From the NCBI RefSeq assembly GCF_026151655.1, contig NZ_JAMQPN010000012.1, positions 29,055 to 93,054 on the forward strand: 64,000 nt of DNA. The letters run 5' to 3'. Source of the DNA: Leptospira soteropolitanensis. Its GTDB lineage: Bacteria; Spirochaetota; Leptospiria; Leptospirales; Leptospiraceae. The notes below the pieces were generated by a model that was not told the DNA's origin, searched no databases, and saw only the letters and a program-made list of their open reading frames with translations. The number at the start of each line of letters is the position of its first letter. Position 1 is the first letter of the stretch. Made by a program: the position numbers and the translations under genes. This document shows, one piece after another, positions 53,748 through 62,175 of this stretch.

Positions 53748-55927
53748 TGAATTCTTGCCTCTCTCACATCAGGTCGAACGCTCAACCTACGAAGTGAATC
53801 TTTTTTTTCTATAACTTCGTTCTTTAGTCTTTCCCAAATCACCGAATCTGGATTTTCTCTTATCCTTGCTGCAATGAGTGGTTCTACTTCTTTCCAGTTC
53901 TCTTGGTTGATGAATAGTCTAACGCGAGCTAACTCTAGTTCATTTGCTTGTTCGATTCGGTTTCGGGATCTATAAAATTTTTCCAATGCGCTCATGGTTG
54001 TGAGAGCACGGTTCCAATCTCTCAAAGATTCAAACATTGGTATCAGTGAGTTCCATGCAAATTCTTGAAATTCTGGATCAGAACTTAAGTCTTCCAGGAT
54101 GGGAATGTATTCTGCCTCAGGGGTAGTGAATTTTAAACTATTAAAAGCAATACGCAATAAATCAGGTTTGGGAGGTTCAAACTTTCTTGCCATCGTGATT
54201 GCATCTAACGCAAGTTTGTTTTGTTTGATGTTATGATAGAACCTTGCGTATTCAGCGAAGGATTCGTAATAAAGATGTTTGATTTCAATCGCGTCTTTAC
54301 GTAAATCACCGGAAGAATATTTTAAAACTGAATCTAAAGCGATGACAACTTCTGGCGTTGAAGAATTGTCTAGTTTTTCATTAAAATATTTGAGTTTCCA
54401 GTCTGATGGAATGGTGGATGCGAATTCAATTTTTGATTCCATGTAACTTGGGTAATAAATATCGAAATTCCAATAGGACTTTCTGTTTAAAAGAGAAAGT
54501 GCATTGATATGGTGAAACTGATTGGATTTATTGCGCGTTGTCAGAATCATAAATGGATGTTGTTCTTGGCTCAATCTTTCAATATAGGAAATGATTTGCG
54601 ATTGATTAGAGCTTAATCCTAAGACAACTGTTTTGCCTTTGATTTCAGAACGTTTCGGTAGAAAGGGGTTTGATTTAAAAGGTAAAACTGATTTATAAAA
54701 AATAAAATCCACTTCGTTAAACGCAATGTTGGTGATTGCAAACGGAATAGGGTCAAAGATCTCTTTTTTCGAAAATGGAGAATTTGTCCTTATAGTTGGT
54801 GGGGAAAAGAAAATTAAAACAATGAGAGTTGCGATCGCAAACATCAATAATCTTGGTGTTCGAATGATGTGTTTTTGCATCAAGTAAGGATACATCAAAA
54901 CAGGAACAAATAACAAAGTTAAAATGGTTCGAATCCCAGTTGGTAAATTCCAAAAGTATAACAAAAAGGAAAGGCCTAGGTAGATGCTTGTTTCCAATCC
55001 AATGTAAAGATATTCTTTGTATGCTGTTTTGTTTGGTTTAAAAAAACCAACAATGGAACCAGTAATGATACAGAGAGCGATAAAAAAGGAGCTCCAATAT
55101 GTCTGGTAGATAAAAAAGAAAAAAGCAAAAAGAAGAGCAACTCTTCCTATTAAGAACACCGCTTTTGTCTCTTTTTTTAAACCACCAAGTAAAGACAATA
55201 CTCTACCGAAGATCACAGAAAAAGATATGGAAAGAATCAGAGGAATTTTGGGGCCAGGTTGAAAATAAATATGTAAAATACAATAAGAGATAAGTAAAGA
55301 AAGTGCTGATCTATAAAAAGGTGCAAATAACGGGTGTTTTCCGATCTTGGAACGTATTTTGTAGAACTTACTGGAATATGGATTCCGTTGGACAAAACTG
55401 CTAATGAAATATAAAGATAAAAAAATGTAAAGAACACCTAATAAAACTTTCATCGAATAGTTTTGGTTAGGTTCGAACAAAGAATAAAAAGTAAATGCAG
55501 TCACCCCGAGTGCAAAACTTAAAAAACGGAAATCTCGTAAGGAACCACCGTAAATGCCGACAGCGAATGCAGATAAAATTCCACTAAGTAAAACGAATTC
55601 GAAAGAAAAAATGTAATCGATAAGAAACTCTGGAGAATTTGCTTTTAAAAACCAGAAAATTTGAATGATAGCAGCAACTAACAGGGTGATGGCGATACTG
55701 GCAGGTAACGCCTGCTTGTATTTCCTGTAAATAAAACCTGCAGAAAATGAAATAACAAGTAAGATTTGTAATACGGGATAGGCGGTATCCGTGCGATCGA
55801 TGAGGGCAAGTTCAGATCCGGCTACATAAAAAAACAGAGAGAGTACATAGCCAATCGATAGGCTAAGACTAAACTCCAATGAGGGGAGGAGGCCGGTTTC
55901 CCAGAAACGTTTCCATTGAGAATCCAT
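53744..55927 (-). CDS. Polytopic membrane protein with C-terminal TPR-like region
   Basis: From ATG 55927 (MDSQWKRFWE) the product of 727 residues has about 12-13 membrane helices in the first 380 residues, then a soluble part of about 340 residues with TPR-like helices (RKDAIEIKHLYYESFAEYAR, DWNRALTTMSALEKFY, ANELELARVRLFINQ). I do not recognise the family; it looks like a conserved spirochaete protein. It overlaps motA by four bases, so it may work with that channel. An in-frame start at 55942 adds five residues. Confidence 0.7.
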   Translation of the reverse strand: MDSQWKRFWETGLLPSLEFSLSLSIGYVLSLFFYVAGSELALIDRTDTAYPVLQILLVISFSAGFIYRKYKQALPASIAITLLVAAIIQIFWFLKANSPEFLIDYIFSFEFVLLSGILSAFAVGIYGGSLRDFRFLSFALGVTAFTFYSLFEPNQNYSMKVLLGVLYIFLSLYFISSFVQRNPYSSKFYKIRSKIGKHPLFAPFYRSALSLLISYCILHIYFQPGPKIPLILSISFSVIFGRVLSLLGGLKKETKAVFLIGRVALLFAFFFFIYQTYWSSFFIALCIITGSIVGFFKPNKTAYKEYLYIGLETSIYLGLSFLLYFWNLPTGIRTILTLLFVPVLMYPYLMQKHIIRTPRLLMFAIATLIVLIFFSPPTIRTNSPFSKKEIFDPIPFAITNIAFNEVDFIFYKSVLPFKSNPFLPKRSEIKGKTVVLGLSSNQSQIISYIERLSQEQHPFMILTTRNKSNQFHHINALSLLNRKSYWNFDIYYPSYMESKIEFASTIPSDWKLKYFNEKLDNSSTPEVVIALDSVLKYSSGDLRKDAIEIKHLYYESFAEYARFYHNIKQNKLALDAITMARKFEPPKPDLLRIAFNSLKFTTPEAEYIPILEDLSSDPEFQEFAWNSLIPMFESLRDWNRALTTMSALEKFYRSRNRIEQANELELARVRLFINQENWKEVEPLIAARIRENPDSVIWERLKNEVIEKKDSLRRLSVRPDVREARIQ

Positions 55928-56048
55928 AGAATTTGCTACCAAAGATGTTTCATAGCCTACATTCGCAAACTAAAGAAAATCTTATTTTATTTGGCGGTGC
56001 ACAAAATGTTTGACCAAATGAGCCCTTGTGCCGATTTTGACTATAACT

Positions 56049-57590
56049 ATGCTCACGTTTTTATCTATATCCTTTTTGGTTCTATATGGCTTTGACATTT
56101 TGGTTTTGTTCTACTTCGGGTTGCACACCTACCTCATGGTTTTTTTGTATAGTAGATACAAACAAAACTGTGCGGAAGACGAAACGAAGGTTCTATCCAT
56201 AAAGGACAAAAACTTACCAACAGTAACCGTTCAACTTCCAATTTTCAACGAGTTTTACGTTGTGGATCGTTTGATTGAATCTGCATGTAATTTAGAATAT
56301 CCTGCCAAAAAACTCCAAATCCAGGTCCTTGACGATTCCACTGACGAAACCATCGAAAAGGTGGCAACTCTTGTGGCTCAATACAAGAAAAAAGGAATTT
56401 GGATCGAACATGTTCACAGAACCAACCGTAAAGGCCATAAGGCCGGTGCATTGGATGAAGGAATGGCAAAAGCAAAGGGAGATTATATTGCTATTTTTGA
56501 TGCGGACTTCACTCCCGATTCTGATTTCCTCCTTCGCACAATGGGATACTTTGAAGATGAGTCGATTGGAATGGTCCAAACTCGCTGGGGTCATATCAAC
56601 GAAACCTACAATATCTTAACCAAAGCACAAAGTTTCGGAATCGATGGTCACTTTATGATCGAACAAGTCGCAAGAAACGGTGCCAGCCTTTGGATGAACT
56701 TCAATGGAACCGCCGGGATTTGGAGACGGTCTTGTATTGAAGATGCGGGTGGATGGGAACATGATACTCTTACGGAGGACTTTGATTTGTCCTACCGCGC
56801 TGAACTAAAAGGTTGGAAATTCCGTTACATTAAAGATGTAGTTTGCAAGGCAGAGATACCTGCCACCATGAACGCCTACAAAGCGCAACAATTTCGCTGG
56901 TGTAAGGGTTCCATCCAAACGGCGGTCAAACTCATTCCTCGCATTTGGAAATCCAAAGAATCTTGGAAAATCAAAGGCGAGGCAATCACTCACTTAATCA
57001 ATTATTCTGTTCACCCACTCATGATCATCAATATCCTTCTCACCGCCCCACTGCTCCTAATGGAATACTGGGCTGGGTTTAAGATGGACGACCTCCCTAT
57101 GGAAATTCTTTTTGGATCGGCGGCGGTCCTATCCGTTGGTTCAATGGGTCCTGTGATTTTTTACGCATATTCCCAAAGAGAGATCCATAAAAACTGGAAA
57201 TCCAAATTGGTTTACCTCCCAATCCTTGTGATGATTGGAACAGGAATTGCTGTAATGAATACTTATGCTTGGGTAGAAGCAGTGTTTGGCATTCAATCAG
57301 GATTCAAACGAACTCCGAAACTCCGAATTGAAAAAGAAGGGGATAGCTTACAGGATAAAATTAAATATGTCGTTCCTGTGGATTACCGCGCCTTTCTCGA
57401 GTTTTTTATGGGTGTTTATTGCGTATTTTGCATCTACCTTTCCTTCATGGTTGGAAAACCATATATGATTGGATTTATGGTTCTCTATTCCATCGGATTT
57501 TTCTATGTCTCTTACCTTTCTGTGGCAGAGTCGTTCTGGAAATTCAAACCAGCGACCAAAGCAGAAAAGGAACTTCGTGCCATCGCTTAG
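56049..57590 (+). CDS. Family 2 glycosyltransferase, cellulose/mannan synthase-like
   Basis: The 513-residue enzyme has a first TM, then the GT-A domain: VLDDSTDET (D), IAIFDADFTP (DAD, near residue 151), LTEDFDLSYRAE (TED base) and QFRWCKGS (Q(Q/R)RW, near residue 280), then several more TM segments. This is the processive beta-glycan synthase pattern (cellulose, mannan or glucan). GTG 56028 is an alternative start; no ribosome-binding site decides. No companion periplasmic or c-di-GMP-binding subunit is adjacent. Confidence 0.88.
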   Translation: MLTFLSISFLVLYGFDILVLFYFGLHTYLMVFLYSRYKQNCAEDETKVLSIKDKNLPTVTVQLPIFNEFYVVDRLIESACNLEYPAKKLQIQVLDDSTDETIEKVATLVAQYKKKGIWIEHVHRTNRKGHKAGALDEGMAKAKGDYIAIFDADFTPDSDFLLRTMGYFEDESIGMVQTRWGHINETYNILTKAQSFGIDGHFMIEQVARNGASLWMNFNGTAGIWRRSCIEDAGGWEHDTLTEDFDLSYRAELKGWKFRYIKDVVCKAEIPATMNAYKAQQFRWCKGSIQTAVKLIPRIWKSKESWKIKGEAITHLINYSVHPLMIINILLTAPLLLMEYWAGFKMDDLPMEILFGSAAVLSVGSMGPVIFYAYSQREIHKNWKSKLVYLPILVMIGTGIAVMNTYAWVEAVFGIQSGFKRTPKLRIEKEGDSLQDKIKYVVPVDYRAFLEFFMGVYCVFCIYLSFMVGKPYMIGFMVLYSIGFFYVSYLSVAESFWKFKPATKAEKELRAIA

Positions 57591-57667
57591 GAAGAGCGAT
57601 GGTACTTACTTGACGAAACCTTTCCTTCCAAAAAGCTGTAAATTCAACCTAGGTTCAGGGGTCATCC

Positions 57668-57946
57668 ATGAGTGAAAAAGTCTACTGCGCGAACTGTTTG
57701 CATTGTGTTGTCGTTCGCCAATACGAGTCGGAGCAAGATAAATACATCCTTCGAGTCAAGTGTAACAAGAAGAAATGGTCAAAACGTTCCGGTGAAGAAA
57801 AACTTTATAAATACTTCACGGTAGCTCGTCGTATGCAAACCAACTGCGAGTATTATGAAGAAATGGGAGAGATTCTGCCTTATATCAAGAACTTGAAAAA
57901 AGAACTCCCAATCAAAGACGAAATCTACATGGTGAAAGCCGTCTAA
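57668..57946 (+). CDS. Small Cys-rich protein of unknown function
   Basis: The 92-residue product has four to five Cys (CANCLHCVV, RVKCNKKK, TNCEYYEE), a possible zinc-ribbon-like or Fe-S arrangement, and a basic N-terminal half. ATG 57668 has AGGGGT before it. It is 12 bases before the RnfC-like gene and may be co-transcribed. Leptospira-specific in my impression; no family recognised. Confidence 0.7.
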   Translation: MSEKVYCANCLHCVVVRQYESEQDKYILRVKCNKKKWSKRSGEEKLYKYFTVARRMQTNCEYYEEMGEILPYIKNLKKELPIKDEIYMVKAV

Positions 57947-57958
57947 ATCAATATCGGC

Positions 57959-59116
57959 GTGTTGTTCCCCAGGTTACCTCGCGCCTTCGCTCGCAAACTT
58001 CACAAAACTGAAAATAAAAAAGAACGGACGATTCAGGGTCAATTCCTGATCCCCGTTCCTGCGGGCAGCGTTCTCTCTGATTCCTATCCCACTCGTGTGA
58101 TTCATGGTCAAGTTATGCTTGCGCATAACGGTAAGAAGGTGCTTGCGCCAGTGAATGGAGTGGCAAGTCTTACGGCTGATCAAAAATATTTTCAAATTAA
58201 ACAAGATGGTTCTTGGTCCACTACTTCTCCTTATCATTTTAGGTCATTTGATTTTCCTAATTTATTAGAGTCTTTCGACGAAGGTGCGTTATATTCTCTT
58301 GATTTGATGGAAATTCCTTTAAAGGATTACTTCCAAAAATTCAAAAAAGATTCTACTTTCAAAATTGTTTTATCACCATTTTGCAGATACCAACATTTAA
58401 ACTTTGAAGAGATGATCCTTCGTGATATGAAGGATGCATACCAAGCATTTCTTGAACTTTTACAAACAATTTTTCCAAAAGCAGAGATATCCAATTTTTT
58501 TAAATCTCCTTCTTTAGATTATGAACATCCAGATGGAATTCCTGAGTATTTTTTACACAAACAATTGCGCGAGCCGTTGCATCAAACTAGAAAATCTTTG
58601 TTAAATCATGAAGTTCTGTTTTTAGGTGGAGAAACATTATTTCATATCTTACGGAAGTTGTATTATAATGAACCTTTTACAAAGAGGCATTTAGCGGTTT
58701 TTTTGGTAGATAGAAAAGGTAGAATGGATGTGGAACCCAGGCAGTTCTTTTTGACGAATGGACAGTCTTTATCTTTTATACCTGCAAACTTAGACAAACG
58801 ATACAAAATTGCTTCTTTTGAAACTGTGTTTGAAGAAGTAAAACCAATGGATGTTGCTTCTTTAGGTTATTTCAATATATACGAACATTACTCTATTACA
58901 CTTTATGAAAAACTTCCAGCATCCAGAAAAGAATTCAGTTGTATTGATTGTTTGGAGTGTAATAATTATTGCCCAACTCATGCAAACCCGGTCCAACTCA
59001 TCAAAGGTAAAAACGAAGAGTTTGAAAAGGACCATTGTATATCATGTGGGATTTGCACAGTATATTGTCCTTCTGGAATTGATATTCGGAAAAGAATTGA
59101 AGGAGTTATGATTTAA
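57959..59116 (+). CDS. RnfC-like iron-sulfur protein with two [4Fe-4S] ferredoxin sites
   Basis: Residues about 25-95 form a barrel-sandwich domain (QGQFLIPVPAGSVLSDSYPT, LAPVNGVASLTADQ) as in RnfC/NqrA, and the C-terminus has two clusters CIDCLECNNYCP and CISCGICTVYCPSG for [4Fe-4S]. The NADH/FMN domain that RnfC normally has between these parts is replaced by about 200 unrecognised residues. GTG start; no clear ribosome-binding site. It precedes a membrane protein gene, so the pair may form a reduced Rnf-like electron-transfer unit. This is inference. Confidence 0.7.
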   Translation: MLFPRLPRAFARKLHKTENKKERTIQGQFLIPVPAGSVLSDSYPTRVIHGQVMLAHNGKKVLAPVNGVASLTADQKYFQIKQDGSWSTTSPYHFRSFDFPNLLESFDEGALYSLDLMEIPLKDYFQKFKKDSTFKIVLSPFCRYQHLNFEEMILRDMKDAYQAFLELLQTIFPKAEISNFFKSPSLDYEHPDGIPEYFLHKQLREPLHQTRKSLLNHEVLFLGGETLFHILRKLYYNEPFTKRHLAVFLVDRKGRMDVEPRQFFLTNGQSLSFIPANLDKRYKIASFETVFEEVKPMDVASLGYFNIYEHYSITLYEKLPASRKEFSCIDCLECNNYCPTHANPVQLIKGKNEEFEKDHCISCGICTVYCPSGIDIRKRIEGVMI

Positions 59117-59129
59117 TAATCATTAAATT

Positions 59130-60020
59130 ATGTTAAAGAACCTTTATATTCTTTCTGAAAATAGTTGGGGGGTTAAATCATCTGAGATCTTTGCAGATTT
59201 CTTTTATTTTCTTACCTTGATAGGATTTCTTGGTTATGCACTTGCTCATGTTTTACCAATTCCCATTTTACCGATCGCCATTGGATCTCTGATTACGCTT
59301 TTGTATTTAGGATTTTGTATTCGTGCGAACCAGTCCCCGTATTGGCTTGGCTTACTTTCTCAATTGTTAATTGTTTTTTTGATTTTGCCTGTGAACTGGT
59401 TACATCCTGTGTTGTTACCTGTCGCATTACTTTTTGCTTTGGTGGTTCATTATCTCCTAAACCAGCAGTATTCCTTAAGGGTACCGATTTTTAGTCTGGT
59501 TCTTCTTTTTGTTTTGATCTGGGATAGTGTCTTTTCCTTACTTGGTTATTCTTTTCGAACCCCTGTTGAACTAGTTTCTTGGACGGGGATTCCGTTTGAG
59601 TCTTCACTGCTTCCCTTGACATTACCTTGGTTTTCAGTTCATCCATTTAATAACCTTACTTTTTTATCATTCTTTGATACTTTGGGAATTTATGTTTTGG
59701 TTGGAATTTCCTGGGTGTCCTTTAGAAGAACCGTTTTACTTGGCTTTTTCTTGGGCTGGATTTTATTGTTTTCCCTTTGGGGGATAGGCTCAGGCCAACT
59801 AGGCTTTAATTGGATTCTCTCGTTTGCCTCACTTGCTTTCTTTTTGCATTTGAGCCCGGGGCGGAATTTTTACGGATCCTATTATGTTTCCTTACTTAGT
59901 TTTGTCATTTTACTTCCAATCGCGTTTTTTTTAGGTAAAATGGGGTTAAGTGCTGTTTTGGTATTGGTTGTTTTTTTTCTGTTAGAAGGCCTCTTTGTCA
60001 GGGTTTTTCTTGGAAAATAA
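59130..60020 (+). CDS. Polytopic membrane protein, partner of the RnfC-like protein
   Basis: The 296-residue product has about nine to ten hydrophobic helices and little else. RnfD/NqrB-type proteins have an S/T-GAT flavin-attachment motif; I do not see one here, so that assignment is unproven. ATG 59130 lies 13 bases after the stop of the RnfC-like gene. Function unknown; a membrane partner of the iron-sulfur protein is suggested by position. Confidence 0.6.
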   Translation: MLKNLYILSENSWGVKSSEIFADFFYFLTLIGFLGYALAHVLPIPILPIAIGSLITLLYLGFCIRANQSPYWLGLLSQLLIVFLILPVNWLHPVLLPVALLFALVVHYLLNQQYSLRVPIFSLVLLFVLIWDSVFSLLGYSFRTPVELVSWTGIPFESSLLPLTLPWFSVHPFNNLTFLSFFDTLGIYVLVGISWVSFRRTVLLGFFLGWILLFSLWGIGSGQLGFNWILSFASLAFFLHLSPGRNFYGSYYVSLLSFVILLPIAFFLGKMGLSAVLVLVVFFLLEGLFVRVFLGK

Positions 60021-60054
60021 GTCGATCTTGAAAAGGTGGGAGTAAGTTAACCGT

Positions 60055-60516
60055 ATGAATCAACTTCTGGAGATTCTGGACCCTAAAAATATTATTTTCG
60101 ATTTCAAAGCTTCTACAAAAGAAGATGCGATTCGAAAGATGATTTCTCATATGGTCGCCACACAATCGTTAGATCCTGCGAATGAAGAGGAAACAGTTTC
60201 TTCTTTAATGAACAGAGAAAAGTCTATGTCAACTGGTATTGGTAGCGGAGTAGCCATTCCGCATTGTTCTGTTCATTATGTGAATGAGTTGAAATGTGCT
60301 ATGGCTATTGCTCCGCAAGGAATTGACTTTGATGCACTGGATCATGGTTTAGTTCAAATTTTTATTATGCTCATCGTTCCTAAAAATAAATTTCAAGATC
60401 ATATTAAAACATTGGCTCTGATTGCGAAAACTCTCAATATTCCAGAAGAACGAGAAAAACTCATCAAAGCCAAAAATTTCGAAGAAATCCAAAAGGCATT
60501 CCTTTCGAAAAGTTAA
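60055..60516 (+). CDS. ptsN: PTS nitrogen-type EIIA protein (PtsN)
   Basis: The 153-residue product has the active-site histidine in GVAIPHCSVHYV (H76 region) preceded by STGIGSGVAIPH, and the usual PTS EIIA type 2 fold (MNQLLEILDPKNIIFDFKAS, HIKTLALIAKTLN). PtsN regulates metabolism and metal/potassium systems by phosphorylation through PtsP/NPr. No other PTS gene is adjacent. The permease gene follows. Confidence 0.85.
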   Translation: MNQLLEILDPKNIIFDFKASTKEDAIRKMISHMVATQSLDPANEEETVSSLMNREKSMSTGIGSGVAIPHCSVHYVNELKCAMAIAPQGIDFDALDHGLVQIFIMLIVPKNKFQDHIKTLALIAKTLNIPEEREKLIKAKNFEEIQKAFLSKS

Positions 60517-60520
60517 TCCA

Positions 60521-61399
60521 GTGAAGTCGGAAGTTTTCCGTTTTCTTTATTTTTTGTTACTGTTATCCTGTATCAGTAGTTTTGTATCAGAGTTTCACAC
60601 AAAAGATAAATCATATTTGTATGCAGACTCTGGCATGACAGTCACTTCAACGCAAGAAAAGGATTTTATATTTTCCTATTTTCAGTTTTGGGAATCCTTA
60701 ATTTTTGAATCAGGCGGAAAAACAGAAAACGGGGAAACTGTATACTCGCACATCGCAAATCGTTTTTTTTCTACTTTTCATTTGGCCATCTTTAGTCTTC
60801 TATTTGGCTCGATTTTGGCTTTCTTACTTTCTCTTGCTGCCACATATTATCGTTCCGGTGTATTCTACGATATTGTTTCTTTTAGCTCCAATCTCATTTT
60901 ATCAACTCCTATATTCATAGTCGCCATCCTATTATTAATTGTATTTTTTTATCGATTAGAGATTTTCCCTCCTGGTGGGTATGAACCAGGTAACACGTAT
61001 TATGTTGTATTGCCGGGAATAGCATTGGGTTCACGAATCTATGCAAGGATGTCCTTGTATTTATTGCCTGAAATTCGTAAGGAGGCAGAATCAAAATACG
61101 TTCAGTTGTTGCAGACACGTTCTTATCCTTGGAGCCATATCGTCGGTAAGGAAATTTTTTTAAAAGTCCTACCTGTTGCACTCATTCTTCTTGTCCTAGA
61201 TTTTGGATCATTATTGTCGGGAGCAATGGTAGTAGAAGAAATTTTCTTTTTTCCTGGGATTGGAAAAACTTTATACTATTCGATTAAATCTATGGATACT
61301 AAGTTATTGGCAACGTTACTAATGTATTCAGGGATTTTATTTTATGTTTTGAATCGAATTGGTTTTTATCTGCAGAGATTTTTTTCCGGTGGGATTTGA
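60521..61399 (+). CDS. ABC transporter permease, oligopeptide (DppB/OppB) type
   Basis: From GTG 60521 the product starts VKSEVFRFLYFLLLLSCI (first TM) and has the family permease core HLAIFSLLFGSILAFLLSLA, LSTPIFIVAILLLIVFFYR and the EAA-like loop PEIRKEAESKYVQLLQTRSY. A longer frame beginning at 60422 overlaps ptsN and its basic N-terminus does not look real. It overlaps the next permease by four bases. No ATPase or binding protein is present in the window. Confidence 0.85.
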   Translation: MKSEVFRFLYFLLLLSCISSFVSEFHTKDKSYLYADSGMTVTSTQEKDFIFSYFQFWESLIFESGGKTENGETVYSHIANRFFSTFHLAIFSLLFGSILAFLLSLAATYYRSGVFYDIVSFSSNLILSTPIFIVAILLLIVFFYRLEIFPPGGYEPGNTYYVVLPGIALGSRIYARMSLYLLPEIRKEAESKYVQLLQTRSYPWSHIVGKEIFLKVLPVALILLVLDFGSLLSGAMVVEEIFFFPGIGKTLYYSIKSMDTKLLATLLMYSGILFYVLNRIGFYLQRFFSGGI

Positions 61400-62175
61400 A
61401 GATGACAATTCATTCCTTTGTGAGATTTTCCTTTTTTAGTTTGGTTCTTATTGGTGTGTTTGTTTTGTCGGCACCGACAAATGTAGATTTGAACAATAAT
61501 AATTTACCTATGCTCTCCTCTGGATATTTAGCCGGTACTGATCGTTTGGGTCGTGATAATTTAGCTCTGTTTTGTTATGGATCTTTATCCACCATTATTC
61601 TTGTGGTGCCAGCCCGAATTTTGACTATTGCTGTTTCTTTCGTTTTATCTGCATTTTCACTGTATTTTCCTAAAAGATCGGAATGGATTCTATCTGGTGT
61701 TGTTTCTGTATCTCTTGCGATACCTTCTCTTTTGTCGGCTTTGGTTGTGATCAGTTTGTTGCCAGACAACCCTTTTGCAATTTTTATTGCTATTTTGGTT
61801 TCTGATTGGGCATTGTCATATGAAACGCTTACAGCAAAGATTCGCGAAATAAAACAAAGTTCGTATCTATCGGCATCCCTTTGTATGGGTGCTAAACCAT
61901 ACCATCTTATCTTGTTGCATTACCTTCCTGCCTTACGAGACATGTTTGGATTTTTGTTTTTTTCAGGATTACCTGGGGTAGTGATGACAACCGCATTGTT
62001 TTCCTATTTAGGAATCCAAACATCAATAGGCGAAACTGGTCCCGGACTTGGCGAACAGATCTCTTTTTCGAAAGATTATTTTGATAAGTCACCCGTTTCC
62101 GTTTTGCTTCCGATAGTCGCCATTTTAACTTTGGTGTATTCTTTGGGATCTAACCAGAAAAAGAATGAAACATAA
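61396..62175 (+). CDS. ABC transporter permease, oligopeptide (DppC/OppC) type
   Basis: The 259-residue partner permease has the N-terminal LAGTDRLGRDNLALFCYGSL motif (DxxGRD typical of DppC), and an EAA loop IREIKQSSYLSASLCMGAKP. The pair would form the membrane channel of a di- or oligopeptide or nickel importer; the missing solute-binding protein and ATPases must be encoded elsewhere. Four-base overlap with the upstream permease and 11-base overlap with the PEGA protein. Confidence 0.85.
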   Translation: MKMTIHSFVRFSFFSLVLIGVFVLSAPTNVDLNNNNLPMLSSGYLAGTDRLGRDNLALFCYGSLSTIILVVPARILTIAVSFVLSAFSLYFPKRSEWILSGVVSVSLAIPSLLSALVVISLLPDNPFAIFIAILVSDWALSYETLTAKIREIKQSSYLSASLCMGAKPYHLILLHYLPALRDMFGFLFFSGLPGVVMTTALFSYLGIQTSIGETGPGLGEQISFSKDYFDKSPVSVLLPIVAILTLVYSLGSNQKKNET

